Shown here piece after piece: positions 48,526 to 58,802 of a stretch of DNA of 64,000 nucleotides. Each line of letters opens with the position of its first letter. Within the stretch, counting starts at the first letter, position 1. This DNA comes from Isoetes taiwanensis (taxonomy: Eukaryota > Streptophyta > Lycopodiopsida > Isoetales > Isoetaceae). The stretch lies in the NCBI GenBank assembly GCA_021234155.1, contig JAJEKV010000017.1:20344501-20408500 (forward strand). The letters are read 5' to 3'. The notes beneath the pieces were generated by a model. It was given only the letters and a program-made list of their open reading frames with translations. It did not search any database and was not told where the DNA came from. Made by a program: the position numbers and the translations under genes.

Positions 48526-49017
48526 CTGAGCTAAGGAAAGAAGTCTTTGTACTAGTATACACGAGTACCAGAGGATTAAGAAATCATGACAAGGTATGCG
48601 GATCCCAGAATATTTTATGAATGATGAAGCTATGTAAGGTCGCGTATGGTATGGCAAATAAAAATAGCATAAAGGAATGGCCGGAGCTGGTATTAGCAAT
48701 GTGTGGTATATTAAAATAGATAAAGTTAGAGAACAACCTGAAAATTATGGTTCTTCAGATTTCCCAATATATTATAGCTGTGGTAGAAGCGCGATTGTAA
48801 AGTAAACTCTTAAGGTTTATATTCCTTTTTTTACTCTCTGCAGCAAGGCCGATCTGCATCTCTTCCCAAACCGATTTCAAAAGGAGTAACCATGAAAGTG
48901 TCTAGGAGAAGAAAGAGGACAGTAAAGGAAAAACATAAGCAGTCCTTCAAAAGAGAAAACAAGTCTGGCATCACTTTATACTTTGGGCCCGTGGCCAAGA
49001 AGACAAAAGTTTCTTAA
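47052..49017 (+). CDS. Unidentified intron-containing gene, full copy (partial model)
   Basis: Exons I can support: 47052-47230 (as in copy 1, with H to D and S to G changes), about 47332-47409, 48195-48262 (68 nt, ends in phase 0) and the terminal exon 48844-49017. The terminal exon begins in phase 0 after TCTCTGCAG and reads QGRSASLPKPISKGVTMKVS, RRRKRTVKEKHKQSFKRENK, SGITLYFGPVAKKTKVS, stop. The phase match between the last two exons supports the join. The very basic C-terminus suggests a nuclear or RNA-binding protein; that is inference only. Exons around 47660-48095 and the start codon are unresolved (an ATG lies at 46988). Confidence 0.4.
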
Positions 49018-49544
49018 CTTCATTTGTTTTAGTTTTCCTTTTTCTTTTTTAAACAATATTTCTAGGTGGCTGCAAATGCGCCCCTAGCTGGACATGATTG
49101 ATGTATATATGGTCTCATAGACCCAAGCGGTCTTTCGTAGACGTTAATATAATCTTTCTTTCTTTCTTTCTTTCTTTCTCTCTTTGACGATTTAAATGGT
49201 TCTTTTAGCTGTTGGCCACTGGATATTGTTCGCTAAGCCTTCAAAGTGGCTGGATTATGGAACTTCTGCGATATTTCAGCTGGATGTCGTTGTATCAACT
49301 CTATTCAACCTGGCGAGGCTTTTGAAATATTAAAAGGGTTCAAAAAGTTAGATTTCTGGTTAATCAGTACCGGCCAGCATTTATTGATGATTATGCTTGG
49401 TTTTAATCACCTTCTCTTGCCTTAAGGAGATATTCCAGGTGATTTACTCCTTCCCCACTTTCGTATACTTCGTGCTTTAATTCTTAGAAAGATATTCTCC
49501 TTTGTAGTAATCATGGTTGATTTGTTCATTTTGTGCCATATCAG
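49018..49544. other. Downstream region with CTTT microsatellite
   Basis: Contains (CTTT)n at about 49152-49185. Otherwise it looks like 3' UTR or intergenic DNA of the preceding gene. No gene seen. Confidence 0.5.
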
Positions 49545-50634
49545 AGATTTGCCTGACCTTAAGGAAAACGAGATGGAGGCAGTTGATGTTTCCCCTGTAA
49601 GCCATCTTCTTCCTAGGGAGTCTTATCGTTGAAAAGCCAGCTCTATAGATGGATCATAGCTTTGCCCATACAGTTAAACTCACCTCAAGGATTCCAAAAT
49701 TCGCTGCTACCTCAGTGCATAGGACTGCCTATTTCCTAACTATAATGAGACTTTATGCTTTGAAGTCTAGTGATGCTTATACGTAGGTCGTCTGTCAACG
49801 TTTGTCGATTGTATATCTGATGTATAGTACAATCGGGCAGGAGGTGATGTGTAAAGACAAAGCCAAACAAATCTTCACGCTCACCACACCTTGCGTTGTA
49901 GTAGGAATGATCCGAGGAGCTTATTAAATTTCTAAACTAGCAAAAGATTTAGCCTTTGGAAGGAGTTATTACCATCGGAGATGAGTCATCTGCACTCCTA
50001 TTTACCTGAACATAGTCGCATAATTACCAAGCATGCTTCAAAAGCAGCACGTCCCATGGTTAACTTTATTCGTTGGGTTGCTAGTAGAATTACAATCTAT
50101 CTATTGCCTGACTATTCTCAAGCTCTTACCTTCCATGATGGAAAAATTTTTGCACAGGATTTATAAATGATTGATGTTGCTTAAATACTCCATGCAGATG
50201 CAACTTGGTAAGTTAGTCATTATTTTACAAAAGGAAGTACACTGACTTCATGATATCTTTGCTCAAAGTTAGGACGTCACATAGAGCTCTGATTTTCAGA
50301 CAGACTAATGCACAGAGGTAGGCAATATGGCAACAGAGATGGAAAATAAAGGTCAGCAAGCTTATGTTTTCTAAGCATAGTGGAAGTAGCATCCGGATGG
50401 ATATAATACTGATGAAGAACAATGCCCATTATGATCTTAAGTGTAGTTAGGCCATGCTTTTCCCATTCGACGATGTCCAGGGTTGGTGGAAACTTATCTA
50501 CATCTTGACTGGGCAATGGCATACTTCAGTTTTGGATTTTTCTATCTAGGATGCATTTTTTATTTGCAGATCAGAACGTTCAGCTTCTTAATGATGACGT
50601 AGAGAGCAGCAAGGAAACCCTTAGCGAAACCTGA
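49545..50634 (+). other. Two candidate exons of an unidentified gene
   Basis: 49545-49596, after TATCAG and before GTAAGCC, reads DLPDLKENEMEAVDVSP. 50570-50634, after TTTGCAG, reads QNVQLLNDDVESSKETLSET and a stop. Both are acidic and have proper splice borders, but their phases do not join directly. At least one exon between would be missing. Confidence 0.28.
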
Positions 50635-51120
50635 AGATTCTAAGCATATTAGGCCCCATGCTCTTCATTCACTTAAAGAACACCTATCTTTCCCCACTAT
50701 AGTTGATATTTATTTTGTTCGAGTTGTTACTATTGGAGGTGAGTTTCCTGCACTTCTATTTAGCTGAACATAGTCTACATGCTTTTAAAGTATCAGGTCC
50801 TATGGTTAACTTCGTGTGGTCGTGGGGTTTCTACTATAAATACAATCTATCTATTGCCTGACTACTCTCAAGCTGTGACCCTCCATGATGAAAATTTGTT
50901 GCACAAGAATTATGATTGATGTGCTTTTTACTTCCGCAACTTGGTAAATTACTCATTGTTGTACGAAAGGAGGTACGTTGACTTCACCATATTTTGCTTC
51001 AAAGTTTGAACATCACATAGAACTCAGATTTCTAGTCCAGAGTAATGTCCAGAGGTAAGGCAATATGGCAACAATATGCAAGATAAAAGCTATCAAACAT
51101 ATATTTTATATTGATGGAAA
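49930..51120 (+). repeat. Diverged tandem duplication, period about 760 bp
   Basis: The stretch 49930-50400 recurs at about 50690-51120. Shared words include CTGAACATAGTC, ATGGTTAACTT, ACAATCTATCTATTGCCTGACTA and AGAGGTAGGCAATATGGCAACA. Divergence is roughly 20-25 percent with indels, far older than the 44682-48525 duplication. The second copy has lost most open frames. Confidence 0.75.
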
Positions 51121-52146
51121 CTTTTCCTGATATCACCCACTTGATAATGTGTCTGCTTTAGGCCTTCCTTTCTCTGTCCACAAGTTCGAATGGAAAAGAG
51201 AATGCTTTTATCTACAGATTTAGTTTTGTTGTGTATTTCAATTAGGTTGAGGAGACCCTGAATTTGTGAGGGAAGCCTAAAACGGCTCATGGGCTTTCAA
51301 ACCAGACTTTGTCTCAGATTTGTCATTTCTATCTGCAGAGCTTAAAACAGAGTATTGAAATGTGATAATTGCATGTTGGGTTTTTCAGCTAGAAGTCCTT
51401 GGACATGAAGCAATAGGAGGATTTTGAACTCATGGATCTTTGACAATCAATTTGTCGCTGGCAGATAGGGTGGGCTTTTTATCGTGTATATCATATTTGT
51501 TTGCAATTTGGAAATTAGACTTCTTGCTTGCAAATCTGAAAGTGTACCTCTAGAATTCTAGAAAAAATTGTTCAATATGGCATCCCACCTTTAGGGAAAG
51601 GGATTTATTTCTTTGCCTGCTAGCTTCTTTGTCTTAGGGTAAATCTCTCAGGCCTAGTCAAGTTTGGCTCAGCTCATTACTAGGTTTTAGAAGATGTAAA
51701 ATTAAATCCCCTTCTACTGATGTTCATCCATCCTAGTCAGATATTCATGCTTATTTTTCATTTTGCACATTGATTGTGTGTCTCTCTCCTCTACATGAAA
51801 AAATTTATGTTATAGGATGTTTATTTTATTATGGTCAACACGGATAATGAAGCATACTAGAGATATGTATGGAAACAATTATTGGAGGTTAAAGTTCAAT
51901 TTTTTGTTGTATGTTTAAGGAGCTTTCTGTTTTGCAGAAGTGGAGCAGAGCCATCTTCATCAATTAGTTGCTCAGAAAAAGTTAATAGAATGTCTTCACA
52001 ATCATTAGTGTAGAGCCAAACATTAGTAGTGGATAGATGGTCACGTACATATTTTTGTTATATATCGAAACGAGGGAACTATAGTAACCCACTATGCTGT
52101 CTCTTTTATCCCTCATGAGTGGTTTCTAGGCGTCCTGTTTCTACAG
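51121..52146. other. AT-rich region, no gene seen
   Basis: Likely intron or intergenic. It ends in a pyrimidine-rich acceptor (TGTTTCTACAG) for the next exon. Confidence 0.4.
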
Positions 52147-52336
52147 GTATTTGAGCATGGGATCACATATCAGGTATCTCTTCAAGGTCAAAAAGCAGGA
52201 TTTTATGTTGATCAGAGGGACAATCGGCTTCTGGTACAGTCTCTATCAAATGGTAAGGCTGTACTTGATCTTATATTGTTATACCGGTGGGTTTGCTATA
52301 AATGACGTGGTCGGAGGAGCGACATATGTCACAGGC
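52147..52336 (+). pseudogene. Exon of an RlmI-like rRNA methyltransferase
   Basis: After TTTCTACAG the frame reads [41 protein letters not shown], then with a one-base shift [34 protein letters not shown] corresponds to the family signature G-x-K-[TA]-G-[FY]-Y-x-D-Q-R-[DE]-x-R, and VLD...CYTGGF is SAM-binding motif I of the bacterial RlmI / plant PUA-methyltransferase group, which methylates a cytosine in large-subunit rRNA. The PUA domain and the rest of the catalytic domain are not found nearby. The shift and the word AATGACGTGG where AATGCAG... would fit leave open whether this is decay or read error. Confidence 0.72.
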
Positions 52337-53278
52337 AAGATTGGTTCTATACTTAACAACTTATTGGCCTGCTTCTCTCTTAATCTAGCTTATCCTTTTA
52401 TTTTTAGGAGTTGACTCGTCATCACCAGCATTGTAACTTGCTGATATAAATGCACGTCTCAACAATATTAATCATCATGATCCACCCAAGCATCAAGTTC
52501 CACAAATCTGACATTACAGAATTTATCACAAAGTGCAATTGCAGAAAAATATCAAATTTAGAAAAAATTATGGGACGTAGTCATTCTTGATCCACCAAAA
52601 GCTGAAAAGCTCCAAAATTGGTTTGTTTCTATGGGGGTTGCTTATAAATGGGGGTTGCTTCTAATGTCTGCATAAAGAGTCATCTAAGTAAAACTAATTG
52701 TGTCTTTTTCTGTTAGGCCATTTTTCTTTTTTGCATGGTCTAAATTTCAGATCTTGGATGACCCAGAGTTATGGCTAAACTTAGAACCCAGATTCACTTC
52801 GTTTTTTCCTATTCAATATCTACAAAAACAAGTGACCATGCTTTTGCCCAGTTTCGTGATTCACCTCATTGCTTTTCCTCATTCTATTTTTTCTTCAAGA
52901 TCCAAGCATGGTGAGCTGCCAGCATTCTATAACCTTTAAGTTCCTGGGAAATATCTGATTTCAAGCAGTTTAGTGGTATAATTTCTAAATTGGTCCATAA
53001 ACTGTAAGCCCTAGTAATATTCCATACATTGGAGCAGTTACATCGCAAGATAAGAAAGGAGCAAAGGAGAATGATAAAATGAAAGTAGGATAAGTTTTTG
53101 TTTTTTCTAGTGATGATCAAGTGCTGGAGGGATGCATGCTTGGCTGCTGGGAATATGTGCAGGGCATTACTTATTGTGCTTTAATTGTGCACTTATTTGA
53201 CTTCTTAATCAGCTTGCAGGATTGAGCTTAGTTTTAAGCTTTGTTTATGGCAATATTTACAAAGGTATGAGATAGTGT
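52337..53278. other. No gene seen
   Basis: AT-rich spacer between the methyltransferase exon and the farnesyltransferase fragment. A 79-codon plus frame at 52700-52939 has no domain that I recognise. Confidence 0.4.
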
Positions 53279-53425
53279 AAACTTGGGTCCCCTTTTTTGA
53301 ACCAGTTCCTCAGGATGATGGGCCTAAGCAAGTTGTTGCTACTATGTACATAAGGAAGTTTCGTGAAGTTATGGATTATTTCAGAGCTATTCTTGCCAAG
53401 GATGAGCGCTCCCAAGGGCACTGCC
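53279..53425 (+). pseudogene. Protein farnesyltransferase/GGTase-I alpha subunit fragment
   Basis: Reads WVPFFEPVPQDDGPKQVV, ATMYIRKFREVMDYFRAIL, AKDERS, then after a one-base loss RALPLTKEISEL. The DDGP, FRE-MDYFRAI and DERS-RAL-LT sequence is the conserved N-terminal region of plant protein prenyltransferase alpha subunits, which attach farnesyl or geranylgeranyl to CaaX proteins. After EISEL the family would go on to an NxxNYTxWHxRR repeat, which is absent. Only about 48 residues remain. No start codon precedes it. Confidence 0.72.
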
Positions 53426-56400
53426 CTTGACAAAAGAAATCTCTGAGTTGTGGCCACAGTTCTGGAGATGCAGCTGGAGAAAACCATCGCCCCTTCTCCC
53501 TGTTTATGGCTAGGAAACTACAGACGTGTGGGTTTTAGGAAACCGCAGATGTGTGGGTTTTTACTATCTTAAAGCGTACCCTAGCTATCCACGCACATGG
53601 CTGAACTGGGTATATCTGAAACACCCAATTGAGGCAGCTCTTCAGTCCAACTAGGTTTCAGCAAATGGTATACTTCCAAATTTTGTTTGACCATTCTATG
53701 GATCCACATGACCTAATCTTCCTGTTATCTCTAAGGGAGAAAGTTGTTTGTGGTTATTGCCATGGCAATACAGGTGGCAGAACAATTTTACTGGAAATGT
53801 GGGGCAATCCATTCTTCGTTTTTTATTTTGGCCCGAAGCTTAAAAATACAAGTCGACCGAATTTTGTGCTCTGTTTAAGCGGGGGCTTTAAAGCCATTGT
53901 TAACTTGAGCAATATCGTTGAGTTATTCATAGGTTTGAAAGATCTTTGCGGGAGGAGATCACTTTATCATGACAAATATAGGGGAAATGCATGGCATGAA
54001 TATGATGATCGTTCATAGATCATAAGAATCTCAGGGCGGTATGCTGCTTCCTAGATTTTGTCTGGAAGCATGTGGCTGCATTACATATCGGGTTGGGAGT
54101 ATTATAAATCTATTCGTTGTGCCAGTTGCAGAAGATGATTTTTAGATAAGTCTGGAAAATTGAGCCGATTTTTTTTTTAGAATTTTTTTGAGCATATATA
54201 GCTCTCTCCGAAGCACATGGCAAAGTCGGTGCTTTGGATTTCTCCTCTATTTATAGTCTGATGCTATTTAAGTACTGTTGCATTCTAAGGCAATTTGGTT
54301 TGCATTTGAGCCTTATATTTTGACAAGGAGTGAAATACATGGTATTGATTTGTGTTGTGAAATAGCAGATTGAAATGGTCTAGTGGAACGGATTTTTATA
54401 AATATATGTTTTTTGGAGGATTTGGAGCCATCTGCGCACTACTATTTGTTCTAGTGTAAGGTTGCTTTAAATTGCATCATTATTGCAGCTTGCAGCTGCT
54501 CCTAAGAACCTCACGTAGTTATGAAGCCAGCTAGTTATCTTCTGCTGAATCAAACTTCTAAATCAAATGTCTAAGAATGAATTGTGCTTTCAGTTTGTAA
54601 AGGGATTTTCTACATTATCTGAAGTGCAGTGGGAGAACATGATATCTCATTTTTATCCTATTTGTTGCATGAATCCAGTTCCTTCGGTACTTATCTTGTT
54701 GTTGTCCACGTCTAGTTCATAGTTGGTTGACAACCAAAATGTACACTCCAATTTAACCAATTGTGTCTATTTTCTATATTTGTAGGAAGGCCCACGCAAT
54801 ATGGATGGCATTGTTATTTGGATAGCAGTGATAACGTAAGAGGACTCCTTACAGTGCTACTTCATTTTATGTAATGTAATGAGGCTGGACTTCATTTTCA
54901 CAATCTAATGAGTCCTGAACATGTTTGCATTTTGTTGCAAGAGGATTGAGTTGATGATCATGGTGTTCATCTTCGACTTGATGGCAATTGTTGTTTTGCA
55001 GATTAGAAACTAAGCCCTGCTTTGACCTCTAAAGTTTACGGCAGTGGTCTATATTATGAGCATTAAGGTATAATTTTGGCTTCCATTATAATTCTGTAAG
55101 TTCATGAGGAAGTCATCTGACTGTGTTTTTTGGTTTTTCACCTAGGTAACATATGGCATAGCATCACTAGATGCATGCATGAGAGGTTGCATTGATGTGG
55201 CAGCATGAATATTTGATGTGAGCAAACCAAGTGAATATTTGCACGTAAGTGATGATTGTTTTATTAAAATTGTCTGAACATGCATGCATGCCTACTTGAT
55301 TGGACGATCAGGACCTTGATAAATGCAGTATGTCTGGTAACGTAGTAGTTTTTGTGGATGCCGTGTAGAATTACAAGACTGTCTAAAAGAAAATTTTTGC
55401 TGCAGTTAGATGTTTATATAGGTCGGTTTTACTTTGTTTATCAATTTTAGATTGCTTGCTTGATTCATGTTTGTATAAAAAGGCATTGCTGTATACGTTG
55501 CATGAAATGCTGATTCACCATTTCCAGGAATCAGGTCTCGTTCTAAACAGTGGATACACTTAAATGGAACTTAATTTTGTTATTCTAAATCCATGAATGT
55601 TAAGAAGGTATCATATCCAGATCATTTGAACTTTCATACTTGGAACAAGGTATCATTAGTTGCTTCTTCTTCCATGATGATTTCTGCTAAGTTTAGATAT
55701 GCAGAAACACATGGTTCATTTCAATGATTAAATAATATGTTCTAAACAATAATATCATGTGTATACTAATGTGTAGAGTCTAATGCAGCCCCCCCCTGCT
55801 ATATGCAATAAGTAACCCAAATGCTATTGCTATTGTGAACCTGAACCAAGGCTTTGTTCATGCTTATCTGAAAGTCCTAGCTTAAAAATTGTTTGATTTT
55901 GATCTACTTACTATAGATAAAGAAAGGGTTCTTTATTTACACATTTTGTGCACTCATTGTCAAGGGTTAAAGAAGATGTTACATGCTCTAAATCTTAGGC
56001 ATATACAACTCTTCAAAGAAAGAAAAACAGGGGATGAACTATATAATTGATGCTTATGTGAGAATTATAGCGAGTTCAAGATATATGTTAGGTTGAAAAC
56101 AAATCCCAGCGAATCATCGCGGACTCTTGAGTATATGCACAAAATGCTTAGGATTCCATTGAGATCTTTGCATAATTTTGAAGGTTTATTGCAAATGTTT
56201 ATGACATACTAGAGTGGCTACTAGGTGCTCTCGAGACTAATAGTTATGGATTATTGTTGAAGGACACAACTGACAATGATGGAATGAATTACAAAACGGT
56301 TGCAATCACAAACTACTTCCTTTTCACTTGATCCATCGCTGTCTGCAACAATAATTGTTCTGTCGAGGGATTGTTACTAGGAGGGATTGCCACTAGGATC

Positions 56401-57480
56401 GTTAGAAGTGTTATGTTCAACAAAATTCACGTGGAGTTGTGTCCTATATAAATTCTAGCTTAGTTTTAGCAGTGGTTAAATCCCATCATATCAACTTCAA
56501 TGCAGATTGCTTTTGGCTTCGTCTGTGATGCTTGCTTTGTTTTTTGGGTTGCCCCTAGGGGGGCAAACCCTTGTTTATGTGGGTTTGTGGCATATTCAAG
56601 TATATACCAGCATATGCCTAGAATATGCTGGTGACTGCTCCAAACTGGCTGCTGCCTGTAAACTCTCGGTCATCCCTCTTTCTTCAGACTTCTTAGAGAT
56701 CGCTGCACGCGATAGCCGCCGTTGCTACGCCGAGGCCCGAAGGTTTTATTTGTTTGAGCATTTGTTTTATGGCGAGGTAAAAAGAAGCTTATGGTCGCAA
56801 TTCATGAATTGTTTTATTTCGAAACATGGCATGTCTTTTTTAAGCCGGTGATAGTAGCTCTTTGGCCGATCTTACTTTTAAATATACGGGTATGGCTTCT
56901 TTTATATGTTATATCTGCATCAAGCCATAACGCCGAAGTAGTGCCGTAAACTTTTAATGTTTGATCAACCAACAGCCGCGGCTAAGGGACCGAACTTTTG
57001 CTCATCATCTTTGGTCGGAAGTCTGTCAACATGGACGATGTCATCCTTGCGGTAATTGCCCATTATGCATAATCTGCCGATCTCTGTTGGTCCAACATGA
57101 GCTCATCTTGCAACTTCACAGTTCCATTTTTCATCTGCCATTTGAGACATTTGCATTTGACACACGGTATTTTGGAATTAGGCCACCTTCGATTTTGAAC
57201 TAGATACAATTGGTCAGTAACTGCAATTATAGCTTCATAAAGTTAATGTAATCACTTACTAGCTTTGTTTTCTTTTCTATATATCATGTCACACAAGACT
57301 CTTCCTTTTCCCATCCCTGGATATATGATCTAAGACTTTTGCTCCCACATCCCGTATTTGCTAAAGGCTTGCGAGTCCATTTCCTACTAAAGGCCTATTA
57401 GTTTCATTGGTTACGTTGACTTGACATAGGCCACTATTGAGATAAAAAATCACATGCCGTGGAAGATAAATGCCAATTCA
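53426..57480. other. AT-rich region without a confident gene
   Basis: Contains a 25-bp direct repeat (AGGAAACYRCAGAYGTGTGG...) at about 53511-53560 and open frames of 129 codons (53629-54018), 114 codons (56507-56851) and 80 codons (56961-57203), none with a domain I can name. Several GTAAG and TGCAG signals suggest introns. A transcript would be needed to make a model. Confidence 0.3.
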
Positions 57481-57720
57481 AGCATCTAGAGAGGAGCTTG
57501 AGATTCTTGCATACTATGCTTCAGGATTCTTATCCAGGCGATTCTGTTGAAGCCTGGAAGCGGAAGATTGTCTTGGAAAATTCTATGCCTGTTTGTAATG
57601 GTATTGCCTACCAGGACATATATTGATGGGGACACCATTGTGAGGCCAAGGAATAGGCCTTTGCAACAGAAGACAATAGTTGGTTTGCAATTGATGGAGA
57701 ATCTATCATAACTAAATTAT
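57466..57720 (+). other. Candidate coding stretch, unidentified
   Basis: 57466-57627 is open and reads VEDKCQFKHLERSLRFLHTM, LQDSYPGDSVEAWKRKIVLE, NSMPVCNGIAYQDIY, stop. Shortly after, another frame reads DGDTIVRPRNRPLQQKTIVG. Composition looks coding, but no family is recognised. It could belong to the gene disrupted at 58254. Confidence 0.3.
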
Positions 57721-58253
57721 AGGTGTCAATGATGGGGATAGGCTTTAAAACTTGATTGGTTAGAGGATTTGAAGGGTCCTAGTTGTCCTTTTTATTTGCA
57801 AATACAAATGCAATTTAACAAAGCTTTTCTGTGATATTGACTTCATGGGGTCCTGAGGTACAGGAATGGAATTGTGAAGTTGAGATAAAGAGTTTAAGCA
57901 CCTGTTTGGTTCAAGCATTGCCATTTGCTTGTAGGATTTCGAAGTCTATTTTGAGGATTTAGATTTCTATTACAGTTCAACATCATAGATTTTTTGTTAT
58001 TAATACTGCGTTAGATTGTCATCCTCTGGATATGTTTTTTAAGATCATTGTTGTGAAATCCATCCGACATGCATATCTTCTGCTAGGTTGTGCAGTTAAC
58101 ACAATTATGATGTGGGACAAGTGGTTTTAAATGCTTCAATGGACATTAAGCGTTCAAATATCCATTTTAGATTTGCTTTACATATATAAGTACAAGAACC
58201 CTGCTGACAGAGATAGCAGGCCCAGTAATAAATTGTTCGAAAACATGTAGATC

Positions 58254-58258
58254 AAATT
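58254..58258. repeat. Target-site duplication of copia C (left), AAATT
   Basis: AAATT precedes the 5' LTR and recurs at 63176-63180 after the 3' LTR. Confidence 0.92.
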
Positions 58259-58434
58259 TATTGGGGAACACGTGGCAGTTAGATAGATTTGCATAACAAA
58301 CTAGTTGTTAGGAACAGCACTGTTGTGTTTATTATTTCTGTCTGGTAGTTAACGGCAGTCATTGTATATGTACATCACATTCTTTGAATAGAATTACACC
58401 GTGAGTTCTTGGTTCTTGGAGTAGAGCGTCTTCA
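58259..58434 (+). repeat. 5' LTR of copia C
   Basis: 176 bp, starts TATTGGGGAACACG and ends GCGTCTTCA. The TSD shows that the element begins with TA, not the usual TG. A TATA-like TGTATATG lies near 58363. Confidence 0.95.
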
Positions 58435-58450
58435 TGGTATCAGAGCTTGG
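58435..58450 (+). other. Primer-binding site of copia C
   Basis: TGGTATCAGAGCTTGG directly follows the LTR. It is complementary to the initiator methionine tRNA 3' end. Confidence 0.95.
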
Positions 58451-58595
58451 ATAGGGTTTCGAGGGTAACATCTCAAACCTAGCAGTAGGTGCAGGGTTTC
58501 TAATTGAAGCAGTAGGAACTGCAGGAGAATTGAAGCTGCGAGGAGCAGTAGGGCTGCGGGAACAGCAGTGGAAAGTGACTAGGTGTGTGCTCAAG

Positions 58596-58802
58596 ATGGA
58601 CAAACACCAGATTGAGAAGCTGGACTATGACAATTCGTTCATATGGTTTATAAAAGTGAGAGGTCCCTACATGCCCAAAAAAGGACCTGTGGGGATATGT
58701 TTTACGCACGTATGAAGCCAACGACATCGAAAAAGTCCAAAAGATGAAAAAGAAGCAAGTGAGAAATGGGCTAAAAATGATTGGAAGGCCAAGAATCGAA
58801 TC
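58596..58802 (+). pseudogene. Copia C gag N-terminus (frameshifted)
   Basis: ATG 58596 opens MDKHQIEKLDYDNSFIWFIK. After slips, LWGYVLRTYEANDIEKVQK and DEKEASEKWAKNDWKAKNRI follow in other frames and lead into the long frame at 58803. This is the usual start of copia gag (DUF4219/UBN2-like). Confidence 0.75.

Noticed and set aside
56961-57203. Cys/His-rich frame (CQHGRCHPCGNCPLCIIC), possibly an NF-X1 type zinc finger
   Set aside because: Spacing does not repeat, no second finger is present and there is no splice support; probably chance.
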